DNA of 64,000 nucleotides from Bosea sp. (in: a-proteobacteria) (GCA_023910605.1 JAAVVV010000001.1:858698-922697), one strand, 5' to 3'. Positions 42,340 to 51,281 are shown, counted from the stretch's first letter. The notes: generated by a model not told the origin, from the sequence alone. Numbers and translations: made by a program.

Positions 42340-43797
42340 TCAGCTTCGCGTCTGCAGTTGGATGTGCTGCATCTCGACCGCGATCATTACGCCGTTCTTG
42401 AACTGGGAATGCACGTCGAATATCAGCGCATCGTGCAGCCAGTGATGCTGGACATGGGTATCCAGCGTGCCCGATGCGCACGCTGCCGTGATGGAATAGC
42501 GGCCAGAAGCGAGCGCTGGCAGCTGGAAGACGAAGGTGGCACGCAGCTTTTTCCCAGCTTCAACCGAAAGCGGGTCATGCAGAGTCGTCAGGAATGTGTT
42601 GTCGCCCAGGATAGGTTGGCCGAGACGGTCCTTGCAGTGAAAGCCCACGATCGGCGCCTCGATGTCATGCAAGACATCGACCTCAATGCTAACCCTGACC
42701 TCCTCACCGCCCCGGATCCAGCTGAAGGGTGATCCGTCCGCGGCCGTCAGCGCCACGTTGCGGATAATCGCCTTGCCGCTACCGAAGGCTTTGCTGTCGG
42801 CCATGACGTCGAAGATGACGGGGCGGCCGGGCTCGGGCGGGGGCACATCTTCCAGCCGGACCGCCGCCGGCCTGGCCGCGGCGGTCTTGTCTTCGGAAGT
42901 CTTGTCTTCCGCGATTTTGTTTTCCGAGGTCTTGTCCGCAGTGCCCTTTCCTCCGTCACCCCTGCCCTTGGGGGCCGGCGCTGGCATGCTGCCATCGACT
43001 AGCCCCTGTGTCTGCGCCATGATGGACGCGGAATAAGCTTCGCACACATCCTTGGCGGGGCCCTGCATGACCATATGGCCCTTGTCGAGCCAAAGGGCGG
43101 TATCACACAGGCTCATCACTGCGCCGATATCGTGGCCGCAGAACAGCACAGTGCCGCGCTCACGGAACTGGCGCAGCCAGCGCATGCATTTCTGTTGGAA
43201 ATAGGCATCGCCCACCGCCAGCGCTTCGTCGATGATCAGGATCTCGGCATCGACATGCGCAATCACCGCAAAGGCGAGACGCATCGCCATGCCGGTCGAG
43301 TAGGTCTTGACCGGCTGTTCAACGAAGTCGCCGATATCGGCGAAGGTCAGGATATCCGGCAGGCGCGCCTCGGTCTCCTCGCGGGTCATACCCAGAATCG
43401 AGGCGTTGAGAAAGACGTTCTCGCGGCCGGTGAATTCGGGGTTGAAGCCCGAGCCGAGTTCGAGCAGCGCCGCCACTTTCCCATTGACGCACGCTGTGCC
43501 GCTGGTAGGCATCAGCGTGCCGCAGATCAATTGCAGCAGCGTCGATTTGCCCGAGCCGTTGCGGCCGATGATCGCCATACTGTCGCCGCGCGGCACCTGG
43601 AAGCTCAACCCATGCAATGCCCAGTGGTTGGTGTAGTGGTTGCGCTCGGCCAGCGTGCCCCCGCCCAGCCGCACCAGCGGCGCGGCCAGACGGCGCAGGC
43701 GCGGCATGACGGCCTGTGCCAGCCGGTCAGAGGGGCGGCGATAGATCTTGTATGCCTTCGACAGGTCCGAGGCTTCGATAGCGATATCAGAGGACAT
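42340..43797 (-). CDS. wzt: O-polysaccharide ABC transporter ATP-binding protein Wzt with C-terminal carbohydrate-binding-type domain
   Basis: The 485-residue protein has an ABC ATPase domain (Walker A IIGRNGSGKST, signature-like YSTGMAMRLAF, Walker B ILIIDEALAVGD) of the polysaccharide-export class. It is followed by a low-complexity Lys/Asp/Glu/Thr linker with repeats of EDKTS type, then a beta-rich domain (IVGFHCKDRLGQPILGDNTF) like Wzt-C. In E. coli O9a, Wzt-C binds the methylated chain end to license export. The ATG at 43797 overlaps the wzm stop by 11 bp. It powers export of an undecaprenyl-linked polysaccharide across the inner membrane. Confidence 0.92.
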   Translation of the reverse strand: MSSDIAIEASDLSKAYKIYRRPSDRLAQAVMPRLRRLAAPLVRLGGGTLAERNHYTNHWALHGLSFQVPRGDSMAIIGRNGSGKSTLLQLICGTLMPTSGTACVNGKVAALLELGSGFNPEFTGRENVFLNASILGMTREETEARLPDILTFADIGDFVEQPVKTYSTGMAMRLAFAVIAHVDAEILIIDEALAVGDAYFQQKCMRWLRQFRERGTVLFCGHDIGAVMSLCDTALWLDKGHMVMQGPAKDVCEAYSASIMAQTQGLVDGSMPAPAPKGRGDGGKGTADKTSENKIAEDKTSEDKTAAARPAAVRLEDVPPPEPGRPVIFDVMADSKAFGSGKAIIRNVALTAADGSPFSWIRGGEEVRVSIEVDVLHDIEAPIVGFHCKDRLGQPILGDNTFLTTLHDPLSVEAGKKLRATFVFQLPALASGRYSITAACASGTLDTHVQHHWLHDALIFDVHSQFKNGVMIAVEMQHIQLQTRS

Positions 43798-44590
43798 CGG
43801 CAAACCCGACGCGCAGGCGCTTGAATACCCACCAGCCGACCGCCAGCATGGCAATAGAACCGACCCAGAGCAGGCCAAGCGTGCCCCAGTCCGGCGTTCG
43901 GTCGAATAACAGCACGTTGCGTGACTCCTCGACGACGATCGTCAGCGGATTGAGCCACATGATCGGCCGGAACGGTTCCGGCACGGCCGATATCGGATAG
44001 ATGATCGGACTCAAAAACATCAGCGCCGTCGACAGAAAGCTCGTCATCTGGCCGATGTCGCGCAGATAGACCCCGAAGGCCGCCAGCAGAAAGGCGATGC
44101 CGAGCGTCAGGCAAATGTAAGGGGTGAGGATAAGCACGACAAGCGGGGCCGTCGGCGCGATCCTGCCATCGAGGATGAGATGGCCGGCGATAACGATCAG
44201 AAAGCCGATCAGCGTATTGATCAGCGCGCCGACCACGATCACGACCGGTAGCACGCCGAGGGGAAAGACCACCTTCTTAACGTAGCTGGCGTTGGCGACG
44301 ATCGCACTGGCCGCACGGTTCATCGTCTCTGCCAACATCGCATGCAGCAGAATGCCCACCAGAAGGATGAGCGTGAAGCTGGTGTTCGGCGGATCCCCAT
44401 CGGTGCCCGCACCCCAACGCAACCGGAACACGGCGGAGAACACGAAGGTGAAGATCAGCGCAGTCAGGAGCGGGGTCAAGAACGCCCAGGCAATGCCCAA
44501 TGTCGCACCGCGATAGCGGGCGGCAAAATCGCGCATGGTGAGCCGCCACGCTAGCTCAGCTGTCTGTCGCATCTGCATGCCAGCCAACAT
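43787..44590 (-). CDS. wzm: O-polysaccharide ABC transporter permease Wzm
   Basis: The 267-residue ABC-2 permease has a cytoplasmic N-terminal segment with RDFAARYRGATLGIAWAFL, six membrane helices and the conserved FLSPIIYPISAVPE and WLNPLTIVVEESRN motifs. It pairs with Wzt. The start is uncertain: ATG 44590 is used, while an in-frame GTG at 44632 would add 14 residues. Neither has a strong ribosome-binding site. An ISAs1 element lies about 110 bp upstream and may have separated the gene from its promoter. Confidence 0.9.
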   Translation of the reverse strand: MLAGMQMRQTAELAWRLTMRDFAARYRGATLGIAWAFLTPLLTALIFTFVFSAVFRLRWGAGTDGDPPNTSFTLILLVGILLHAMLAETMNRAASAIVANASYVKKVVFPLGVLPVVIVVGALINTLIGFLIVIAGHLILDGRIAPTAPLVVLILTPYICLTLGIAFLLAAFGVYLRDIGQMTSFLSTALMFLSPIIYPISAVPEPFRPIMWLNPLTIVVEESRNVLLFDRTPDWGTLGLLWVGSIAMLAVGWWVFKRLRVGFADVL

Positions 44591-44698
44591 CGTATTGAGC
44601 AAAGTCCAGTCTCCGATCCCTGCCCAACGCACCTCAGCGCATCGGCCGAACGGCTTATAACCTTGTATTGCGCGATGTAAATGCCGTTGTCTCTCGGG

Positions 44699-45951
44699 CA
44701 GGGCAACGAGTCCAGGTTAACGCGGTGAGGCATGGATGATCTGGGCGAGGGTGTTTGTGTTCCATCCAGCGGCTTTTCGGGCTGTTTTGATGGAGCGGTT
44801 TCCCTTTCCTGCGCGGACGAGGTTGAAGGCGAGCCTTCGCACGAGGGCCATGTTCTGCGCTCCATGACCGCGCCTGAGGCGTGATTGATCCTCCTTGAAG
44901 ACGACATCGAGCACCCAGTGGAGGCTTTCGATGCCCCAATGGCTGCGAATGGCGGTTGCAGCGCGTTCGGGTGTGAGAAGGGCGGAGGAGATGAAGAACC
45001 GCGTCTCCCGGGAGGTCTTGCCCTGCCGTTCGACTTGTGTGGTGGCTCGCACGATGCTTCTGAGACGGTGGAAGCGATGCTCGCCGGGATGGCGTCGCCC
45101 GCCTTCCAGCCAGCCGATCTCATGGCTGACCGTGGTGGTACGGGTCTCGATGCGTCCATGATCCTTGTCGACGCTGATGCTGGTGGCGAGCCCTGTCGTG
45201 GCCGGATCGTCGAAATAGGCCGCGACCTCGTCGTGCAGGGTCGGCTGGTTGCGCTTGAGGGCCAGAAGATAGTCGCCTTCCTTGTCCGTGATCGCCTTGG
45301 CCATGGACGGGTTGGTGGCGATGGCGTCGATGGTGACGAGCGCGCCCTTGAGCGTCAGCCGCTCCAGGATTGCCAGCATGGCGGCGCATTCGTTGTCCTT
45401 GGCGTCCACGGCCTCCTGCGCCAGCACGAGGCGCTGGGTCGAGGCCCAGGCGCTGACCAGATGGATGGGGGGCAGACTGCGGCCAGCCTCGCCGCTGCGG
45501 CGCGCTGTCTTGCCGTCCAGCGCGATCAGGTCCGCCGCGTCCGGTCGCAGCTGCGTCGCCCAGGCCGTGAAGCAGGCCGCAAACAGCGCCGGATCGATCC
45601 GGTTCAGCACCACCCGCAGCCAATCCTCCTTGGGAGTGCCGAAGAAATACTCGGCATGCTCGCGCAGGAAAGGCAGATGCGCATCGCCCCAATCGGCGAT
45701 CTCGTCATAGTCGTCGCAACCCGCGACAGACGCGCAGGTCACCAGAAAAAGCACTTCCGCAAGCGGATACTTGACCTTGCAGCTCTCGCGCGGGTCCCCG
45801 ACGCGTCCGAAGTGATCCAGCAGAAGGCGCAACCGGTCCTTGACGAAAATCTGATCCATCGTTCGGGCTCCTGATCCGAGCCCGTTGAATCAGAAGCCAT
45901 ACTCCAAAGCTATCCCGTGCGCTCCGCCGTTAACCTGACAAAGTTGCCGTG
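44699..45951 (-). mobile_element. ISAs1-family insertion sequence
   Basis: The 1253-bp element is bounded by a perfect 10-bp target duplication GTCTCTCGGG at 44689-44698 and 45952-45961. The ends share 17 of 23 bases: left CAGGGCAACGAGTCCAGG and right (reverse strand) CACGGCAACTTTGTCAGG, both continuing with TTAAC. It carries one transposase gene. It sits in the divergent gap between wzm and the deoxysugar genes. The intact duplication shows a simple, fairly recent insertion. Confidence 0.95.
44717..45859 (-). CDS. ISAs1-family transposase
   Basis: The 380-residue ISAs1 (DDE) transposase has an N-terminal domain (FGRVGDPRESCKVKYPL, VAGCDDYDEIADW), the catalytic segments LIALDGKTARRS and VTIDAIATNPSMA, and the C-terminal RSHWGIESLHWVLDVVFKED with the last acidic residue, then RRGHGAQNMALVRRLAFNL. 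The frame is intact, so the element may be mobile. Confidence 0.93.
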   Translation of the reverse strand: MDQIFVKDRLRLLLDHFGRVGDPRESCKVKYPLAEVLFLVTCASVAGCDDYDEIADWGDAHLPFLREHAEYFFGTPKEDWLRVVLNRIDPALFAACFTAWATQLRPDAADLIALDGKTARRSGEAGRSLPPIHLVSAWASTQRLVLAQEAVDAKDNECAAMLAILERLTLKGALVTIDAIATNPSMAKAITDKEGDYLLALKRNQPTLHDEVAAYFDDPATTGLATSISVDKDHGRIETRTTTVSHEIGWLEGGRRHPGEHRFHRLRSIVRATTQVERQGKTSRETRFFISSALLTPERAATAIRSHWGIESLHWVLDVVFKEDQSRLRRGHGAQNMALVRRLAFNLVRAGKGNRSIKTARKAAGWNTNTLAQIIHASPR

Positions 45952-46077
45952 GTCTCTCGGGATTTTGCTCGACAATGAGAGGGCGCTTGGATAGTTTGCG
46001 CAACGAACGGACAGGACTTGCGGATTGCTGATCGGGCAGGTAGCGCTTGCGCCGCCTCTCCGGCTGGAGATTGTACT

Positions 46078-46935
46078 TTGACACATGTTTTAGTTGTTGG
46101 GGCAGCCGGGATGCTCGGAAATGCCGCCTTCAGGCTGTTCAGTGCCTCGGATGGTTTTCAGGTCACCGGCACAGTGCGAGGCAGCAAGCCCGCGGAACTT
46201 GTTGAGACGACGGATGCGCGCCTCGTCACTGATATCAACGCCACCGATCAGGACCGGCTGGTCCGCCTCATGGGGGATGTTCGGCCCGATGTGGTGATAA
46301 ACTGCGTCGGTGTCGTCAAGCAGCTGTCGGCGGCCAAGGATCCGCTGGTCTCTATCGCACTCAACGCGCTGTTTCCGCACAGGCTCGCCGAGCTGTGCGC
46401 GGTGGCCGGCGCCCGCCTCGTGCACATTTCAACCGATTGCGTCTTTGACGGGCGCAAGGGCGACTACACCGAAAGCGATCCCTCGAACGCTGAGGATCTC
46501 TACGGAAAGAGCAAGTTTCTCGGCGAGGTCGATTATTCGCATGCGGTCACTCTGCGGACCTCAATTATCGGCCACGAGCTCAATTCAGCCCATTCGCTGA
46601 TCGACTGGTTCCTCAGCCAGCCCGGACCAAGCGTCAAGGGCTACCGCAAGGCCATCTACACCGGGCTGCCGACGGTGGAGATCGCCCGCATCATCCGCGA
46701 TGTTGTCCTCCCAGACGCTGCGCTGTGCGGTGTCTGGCATGTTGCGTCCGACAAGGTCAGCAAATACGACCTGCTTAACATGGTGGCATCCACCTATGGC
46801 AAGGTGATCGAGATCGTGCCGGATGACGTGGTGGCCATTGACCGGTCGATGGATGGGTCGCGGTTCAGTGCCAGGACCGGCTATGTGGCGCCGCCCTGGC
46901 CGGAACTGGTTGCCCGCATGCATGCCGCACGCTGA
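46078..46935 (+). CDS. RmlD-like nucleotide-sugar reductase (WbvR/FnlB-type role)
   Basis: The 285-residue extended SDR of the RmlD type has the NAD(P) motif VGAAGMLGN, INCVGVVKQ, HISTDCVFDGRKGDYTESDP and the catalytic YxxxK in LYGKSKFLGE. The start is a TTG at 46078 with a CTGGAGA site; its product, MTHVLVVGAAGML, fits RmlD. With the next two genes it forms the trio known from UDP-L-FucNAc (FnlA-B-C, CapE-F-G) and UDP-L-QuiNAc (WbvB-R-D) synthesis. The lack of a CapF-type cupin domain and the RmlD-like length favour WbvR, hence L-QuiNAc, but only moderately. An ISAs1 element lies 126 bp upstream. Confidence 0.82.
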   Translation: MTHVLVVGAAGMLGNAAFRLFSASDGFQVTGTVRGSKPAELVETTDARLVTDINATDQDRLVRLMGDVRPDVVINCVGVVKQLSAAKDPLVSIALNALFPHRLAELCAVAGARLVHISTDCVFDGRKGDYTESDPSNAEDLYGKSKFLGEVDYSHAVTLRTSIIGHELNSAHSLIDWFLSQPGPSVKGYRKAIYTGLPTVEIARIIRDVVLPDAALCGVWHVASDKVSKYDLLNMVASTYGKVIEIVPDDVVAIDRSMDGSRFSARTGYVAPPWPELVARMHAAR

Positions 46936-46964
46936 AATCTGTACGTGTTTGAGAGATGATGAGA

Positions 46965-47978
46965 ATGGACATTCGGGGAAAGACCCTTTTGATCACTGGA
47001 GGCACGGGCTCGTTCGGCAATGTGGTATTGCGGCGCTTTCTAAACGAAGGCATCGGCGAGGTGCGAGTGTTCAGCCGGGACGAGAAGAAGCAGGAGGACA
47101 TGCGCCTGTCCCTCAGGAACGACCGCGTGAACTTCTACATCGGCGACGTGCGCGAGCCCCAGAGCCTCAAGGCGCCGATGCGGGGAGTGGATTTCATCTT
47201 CCACGCCGCGGCCCTCAAGCAGGTGCCGTCCTGCGAGTTCTACCCGATGGAAGCGGTGCGTACCAACGTGATCGGTGCCAGCAACGTGCTGGAGGCGGCA
47301 GTCGATGCGGACGCCAAGCGTGTCATTATGCTGTCGACTGACAAGGCCGTCTATCCGATCAACGCCATGGGAATGAGCAAGGCGATGATGGAGAAGATCA
47401 CCATCGCGCGCGCCCGCCTGCTAGATGAGAGCGACACGACGCTCTGCGCGACGCGCTATGGCAACGTCATGGCCTCGCGCGGTTCGGTGATTCCGCTGTT
47501 CGTCTCGCAGGTGAAGGCCGGCCAGCCGATCACCATCACCGACCCGGGCATGACGCGGTTCCTGATGTCGCTGGAAGAATCAGTCGATCTGGTCATGTAT
47601 GCCTGCCAGAATGCCCAGCAGGGCGACATCTTCATTAGGAAGGCGCCGTCCAGCACGATAGGCGATCTGGCTGAGGCCGTGATGCAGATCTTCGACAAGC
47701 GAGTGCCAGTCAACATCATCGGCACGCGCCACGGCGAGAAGCGCTACGAGTCCCTCGTCTCACGTGAAGAGATGGCACGCGCGATCGACAATGGCGGCTA
47801 TTTTCGCGTGCCGCAGGATGGGCGCGATCTGAACTATGCCAAGTATTTCGTCGAGGGCGAAAGTAAAATCTCAAGATCCGATGATTACACTTCCGACAAC
47901 ACTGAGCGACTCGATGTCGAAGGCGTCAAGAAACTGCTGATGGGCCTCGACTACATCAAAAGCGAGCTAGGCTCCTGA
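46965..47978 (+). CDS. UDP-GlcNAc 4,6-dehydratase/5-epimerase (WbjB/CapE/FnlA type)
   Basis: The 337-residue extended SDR of the polysaccharide-biosynthesis group has ITGGTGSFGN near its start, HAAALKQVPSCEFYP and STDKAVYPINAMGMSKAMME. A Met takes the usual Tyr place of the YxxxK motif, a hallmark of CapE/FlaA1/WbjB enzymes. The reaction turns UDP-GlcNAc into a 4-keto-6-deoxy-L-sugar. Three in-frame ATGs exist (46956, 46959 and 46965); the last has best spacing from GAGAG. It is followed two bases later by the 2-epimerase gene. Confidence 0.9.
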   Translation: MDIRGKTLLITGGTGSFGNVVLRRFLNEGIGEVRVFSRDEKKQEDMRLSLRNDRVNFYIGDVREPQSLKAPMRGVDFIFHAAALKQVPSCEFYPMEAVRTNVIGASNVLEAAVDADAKRVIMLSTDKAVYPINAMGMSKAMMEKITIARARLLDESDTTLCATRYGNVMASRGSVIPLFVSQVKAGQPITITDPGMTRFLMSLEESVDLVMYACQNAQQGDIFIRKAPSSTIGDLAEAVMQIFDKRVPVNIIGTRHGEKRYESLVSREEMARAIDNGGYFRVPQDGRDLNYAKYFVEGESKISRSDDYTSDNTERLDVEGVKKLLMGLDYIKSELGS

Positions 47979-47979
47979 C

Positions 47980-49101
47980 ATGCGCCGGGTCATGTCGATT
48001 GTTGGCACGCGCCCCGAACTGATCAAGATGTGCCGCGTCATCGCGCTGCTTGACGCGCATACCGATCACGTCCTTGTCCATACCGGCCAGAATTACGACT
48101 ACGGTCTCAACGAGGTGTTCTTCAAGGATCTGGGCATCCGCCGGCCGGACCATTTCCTTGAAGCCGCAGGCGAGACGGCGGTGGACACGATCGCAGAGGT
48201 GCTGCGACGTTCCGACCGCGTCATGGCGGCGGTCAGGCCCGAAGCCGTACTGATCTACGGCGATACCAACTCGGGCCTTGCTGTGATCGCTGCCAAGCGG
48301 CGAAAGATTCCGGTTTTTCACATGGAGGCCGGCAACCGCTGCTTCGACCAGCGCGTGCCGGAGGAACTGAACCGAAAGGTCATCGACCATCTCGCGGACG
48401 TCAACATGACGCTAACCGAACATGCCCGGCGCTATCTGCTGGCGGAGGGCCTGCCGCCGGAGCTTACTTTTAACGTCGGCTCGCACATGGATGAGGTGCT
48501 CAGCCATTTCCGACCGCAGTATGAGGCGTCCGACGTGTTGCCGCGCCTCGGGCTGACAGAGAAGCGTTTCTTCGTCGTCTCCAGCCACCGCGAGGAGAAT
48601 GTCGATAGCGACCGCAACCTGCGCGACCTCATCGATTCCCTCAACGGTCTGGCCGAGACCTATGACTGGCCGGTGATCGTCTCGACGCATCCCCGTACAC
48701 GCAAGCGCCTGGAGAGTCTCGGCGACATGTTCCTCGACCGGCGCGTCCAGTTCCTGCCGCCATTCGGCTTCCACGATTACATCAAGCTACAGCTGACGGC
48801 AGCCTGCGTAATCTCTGACAGCGGCACCCTCACCGAGGAAAGCTCGCTGCTCGGTTTTCCCGCGGTCACCATCCGTCAGGCTCATGAGCGGCCCGAGGGC
48901 ATGGATGAGGGGACTTTGGTGATGTGCGGGCTAGAACGGTCCGCCGTGCTTGACAGCGTCCGCTTCGTCATGCACGCCACGGTGGAACTTAAGGCACGTT
49001 CGGTTGGAGATTATGTTGCTGGGCCGGTCTCGCGCAAGGTCGTGGCCATCGTACTGAGCTATATCGACTACATCAATAAGACTGTCTGGCGAAAGCCATG
49101 A
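47980..49101 (+). CDS. UDP-N-acetylglucosamine 2-epimerase-like enzyme (WbjD/WbvD/FnlC type)
   Basis: The 373-residue GT-B-fold epimerase has IVGTRPELIKMCRVIALLD, HTGQNYDYGLNEVFF, IYGDTNSGLAVIAAKRRKIP, EAGNRCFDQRVPEELNRK and VSSHREENVDSDRNL. In the L-FucNAc or L-QuiNAc pathway it performs the last C-2 epimerisation of the UDP-L-sugar. The third place in the trio fits this. A WecB-like UDP-GlcNAc 2-epimerase role is the alternative, but the context and the ICGD-type loop favour the former. It starts two bases after the previous stop. Confidence 0.88.
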   Translation: MRRVMSIVGTRPELIKMCRVIALLDAHTDHVLVHTGQNYDYGLNEVFFKDLGIRRPDHFLEAAGETAVDTIAEVLRRSDRVMAAVRPEAVLIYGDTNSGLAVIAAKRRKIPVFHMEAGNRCFDQRVPEELNRKVIDHLADVNMTLTEHARRYLLAEGLPPELTFNVGSHMDEVLSHFRPQYEASDVLPRLGLTEKRFFVVSSHREENVDSDRNLRDLIDSLNGLAETYDWPVIVSTHPRTRKRLESLGDMFLDRRVQFLPPFGFHDYIKLQLTAACVISDSGTLTEESSLLGFPAVTIRQAHERPEGMDEGTLVMCGLERSAVLDSVRFVMHATVELKARSVGDYVAGPVSRKVVAIVLSYIDYINKTVWRKP

Positions 49102-49123
49102 CGCCTGGCGCGTGGGGATCGGG

Positions 49124-50254
49124 ATGAGCCGGCTCACTGTCCTGCATGTCGCGCCTCACCTGGGGCAGGGCGGTGCGGAACGGCTGCTGTTCGAGCTGGC
49201 GCGGCAGCGCTGCGGCGAGACTGTACATCACATCGCCTTGATGCAGGATGAGGTGTTCTTTCCCCGCGCCGAGGTCAAAATCCATGACTTGGGGCTGAAT
49301 CTTGGTCGTCGCTGGCAGGCGCTGCGGCGTTTGCCGGCGAGCCGCCAACGGTTGCGCGCATTGGTTGACGAACTCAAGCCGGATCTGATCCAGGGCTGGC
49401 TGTATTACGGTGCGCTTCTAACGCTGATGGTGCCGCGCCAGATCCCCCGAATCTGGTCTATCCACAACTCCACCTTTCCAGACCTGCGCGCCAATCCGTT
49501 GCTTCATTTGGTCGACCGGCTGCTGGCTCGTACCTCCCGGCGGGCGCAAGCTATTGTCTATTGCGCCCATGCCGCCCGAATTTTGCACGAACAGCACGGC
49601 TATGCGCCCGAGCCCGGGCTGGTGATAGAAAATGGCGTCGACACCGGATTGTTCCGGGCCAATCCAGAGCGCCGGCAGCGTACCCGCGCGGGGCTCGGGC
49701 TAGACGATTTGGCCTGCGCCGTCCTTCTCAGCGCCCGCAATGATCCGCAGAAGGACATCGCCAACTGCCTTGCGGCCTTTGCACTGTTTCGTCAGCGCCG
49801 GCCGCAAGCGGTGCTGCTGCTGGCTGGGCGGGGCATGGAGGCGGGCCATCCCGAGCTTGAAAGTCTTGTCGCCCACCATGGACTCGGTGACGCCGTCCGG
49901 CCTCTGGGACCAATCCGGGACATGGCGGCGCTGATCGATGCGGCCGATGCGGTGATGCTCGGATCCCGTTACGGCGAGGCCATGCCATTGGTGCTACTCG
50001 AAGCTCTGGTGATGCAAAAGCCGGTTGCGGCAACCGACGTCGGCGATGTGGCGCAGCTGCCATGCCCGCGTGCGGCGCTGGCCCCGCCGGCCAATTCTGC
50101 CGCGCTGGCCGATGCGCTGTCCTTTGCTGTGATGCGCGATCCCATCTGGGAGGCATGTTTCACGCAGGCGCGGGGACGCTATGGCATCGATGCGATGCTT
50201 CAGGCACATGCGCGGCTCTATCGCCGTCTCGTGGTCGGGGTAGGCGTCCAATGA
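49124..50254 (+). CDS. Family 4-type glycosyltransferase
   Basis: The 376-residue GT-B enzyme of the GT4 kind has VLHVAPHLGQGGAERLLFEL, IWSIHNSTFPDLRANP, VIENGVDTGLFR, and the donor-site EX7E region around GSRYGEAMPLVLLEALVMQK. The ATG at 49124 follows a GGGGATCGGG site; an in-frame GTG at 49112 would add four residues. Its stop overlaps the next start (ATGA). It would add one sugar, perhaps the L-amino sugar made by the three preceding genes, to the lipid-linked chain. Confidence 0.88.
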   Translation: MSRLTVLHVAPHLGQGGAERLLFELARQRCGETVHHIALMQDEVFFPRAEVKIHDLGLNLGRRWQALRRLPASRQRLRALVDELKPDLIQGWLYYGALLTLMVPRQIPRIWSIHNSTFPDLRANPLLHLVDRLLARTSRRAQAIVYCAHAARILHEQHGYAPEPGLVIENGVDTGLFRANPERRQRTRAGLGLDDLACAVLLSARNDPQKDIANCLAAFALFRQRRPQAVLLLAGRGMEAGHPELESLVAHHGLGDAVRPLGPIRDMAALIDAADAVMLGSRYGEAMPLVLLEALVMQKPVAATDVGDVAQLPCPRAALAPPANSAALADALSFAVMRDPIWEACFTQARGRYGIDAMLQAHARLYRRLVVGVGVQ

Positions 50255-51270
50255 TCGGGCTCGACATCATCACTCCGGTCTACAATGGCGGCACATACAT
50301 CGCCGAAACCGCCTGCTCGATCGCCGCCCAGTTGAAGACTGAGGACCGGTATCTGGTCGTCGATGACGGCTCGACCGACGATACAATTTCCCGCCTTGCC
50401 GCCGCCTGCCCGCGCGCCTTTATCCTGCAGCAGCCCAACGGCGGCGAGGTGGCAGCGGTCAATGCCGGCATAGCCCATCTCCTCGCGGCGGGGCCCGGCA
50501 ACCGCGCGGGTCGTATCACCGGCATTGTTAACGCGGACGATCCCATTCTGCCTGGGCTGCTCGACGCGACACGGGCGGCCTTTGCAGCAGATCCGGCGCT
50601 AGATGCAGTCTACCCAGATTGGGTCAAGATCGATTCGGCGGGGCGCGAGATCGTCACCGTGCGCACACGCGAGTACGATTACAATGTGATGCTCGGCCAG
50701 CATTACTGCATCCCCGGCCCGGGGGCATTTTTCCGCCTTGGTCCCGCATTCAATGAGCCGGTGCGCGATGCGAAAGCCGCCCTCATTTCCGATTACGATT
50801 TCTGGCTGCGCTTCGGCCTGAACGGGGCCAGAATCCGACGCCTGCCGCAGGTGCTTGCAAGCTGGCGCCTACACCCCGGCGGCCTGACCCGGCGCAGCCA
50901 GGGCCCGACCCTTGCACGTCAGAAGATCGAGACTATCGAGCGGCTGCTGGCTCGCCCGGATGTGCCGACAGGGGTGCGGGCGCTGTCGGCCCAGGCGCGG
51001 AGCGCGGCCTATTACCACGCTGCCCTGGTGGGGCTGCGCGCCCCCGACGTGCCGGCCTTCCGTTATGCGCTGCGGTCCTACGCGATCAAGTGGCGCTGGA
51101 AGGGCAGCATCGACCATAGCCAGCGCCGGGCTCTGCGCCATCTCATCTATGCCGCGGCCCAGCCCGCATCGGGCTCGCTGCATGCGCTTGTCTCCCCCGT
51201 GCTGCCACGCGCCTATCGTTGGCAGAGCGTCGTGGACCAAACGTTCGGCGCAAACCGGCCCCAGCCCTGA
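50251..51270 (+). CDS. Family 2 glycosyltransferase
   Basis: The 339-residue GT-A enzyme has LDIITPVYNGGTYIAETACS, LVVDDGSTDDTISRLA, IVNADDPILPG (metal DD) and ISDYDFWLRFGL near the acceptor site. The ATG at 50251 overlaps the stop of the previous gene, so the product is MIGLDIITPVYNGG; the frame is open further upstream only as a shadow. The C-terminal 100 residues are helical and may bind the membrane. Specificity is unknown. Confidence 0.87.
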   Translation: MIGLDIITPVYNGGTYIAETACSIAAQLKTEDRYLVVDDGSTDDTISRLAAACPRAFILQQPNGGEVAAVNAGIAHLLAAGPGNRAGRITGIVNADDPILPGLLDATRAAFAADPALDAVYPDWVKIDSAGREIVTVRTREYDYNVMLGQHYCIPGPGAFFRLGPAFNEPVRDAKAALISDYDFWLRFGLNGARIRRLPQVLASWRLHPGGLTRRSQGPTLARQKIETIERLLARPDVPTGVRALSAQARSAAYYHAALVGLRAPDVPAFRYALRSYAIKWRWKGSIDHSQRRALRHLIYAAAQPASGSLHALVSPVLPRAYRWQSVVDQTFGANRPQP

Positions 51271-51281
51271 GATCATTTCCG

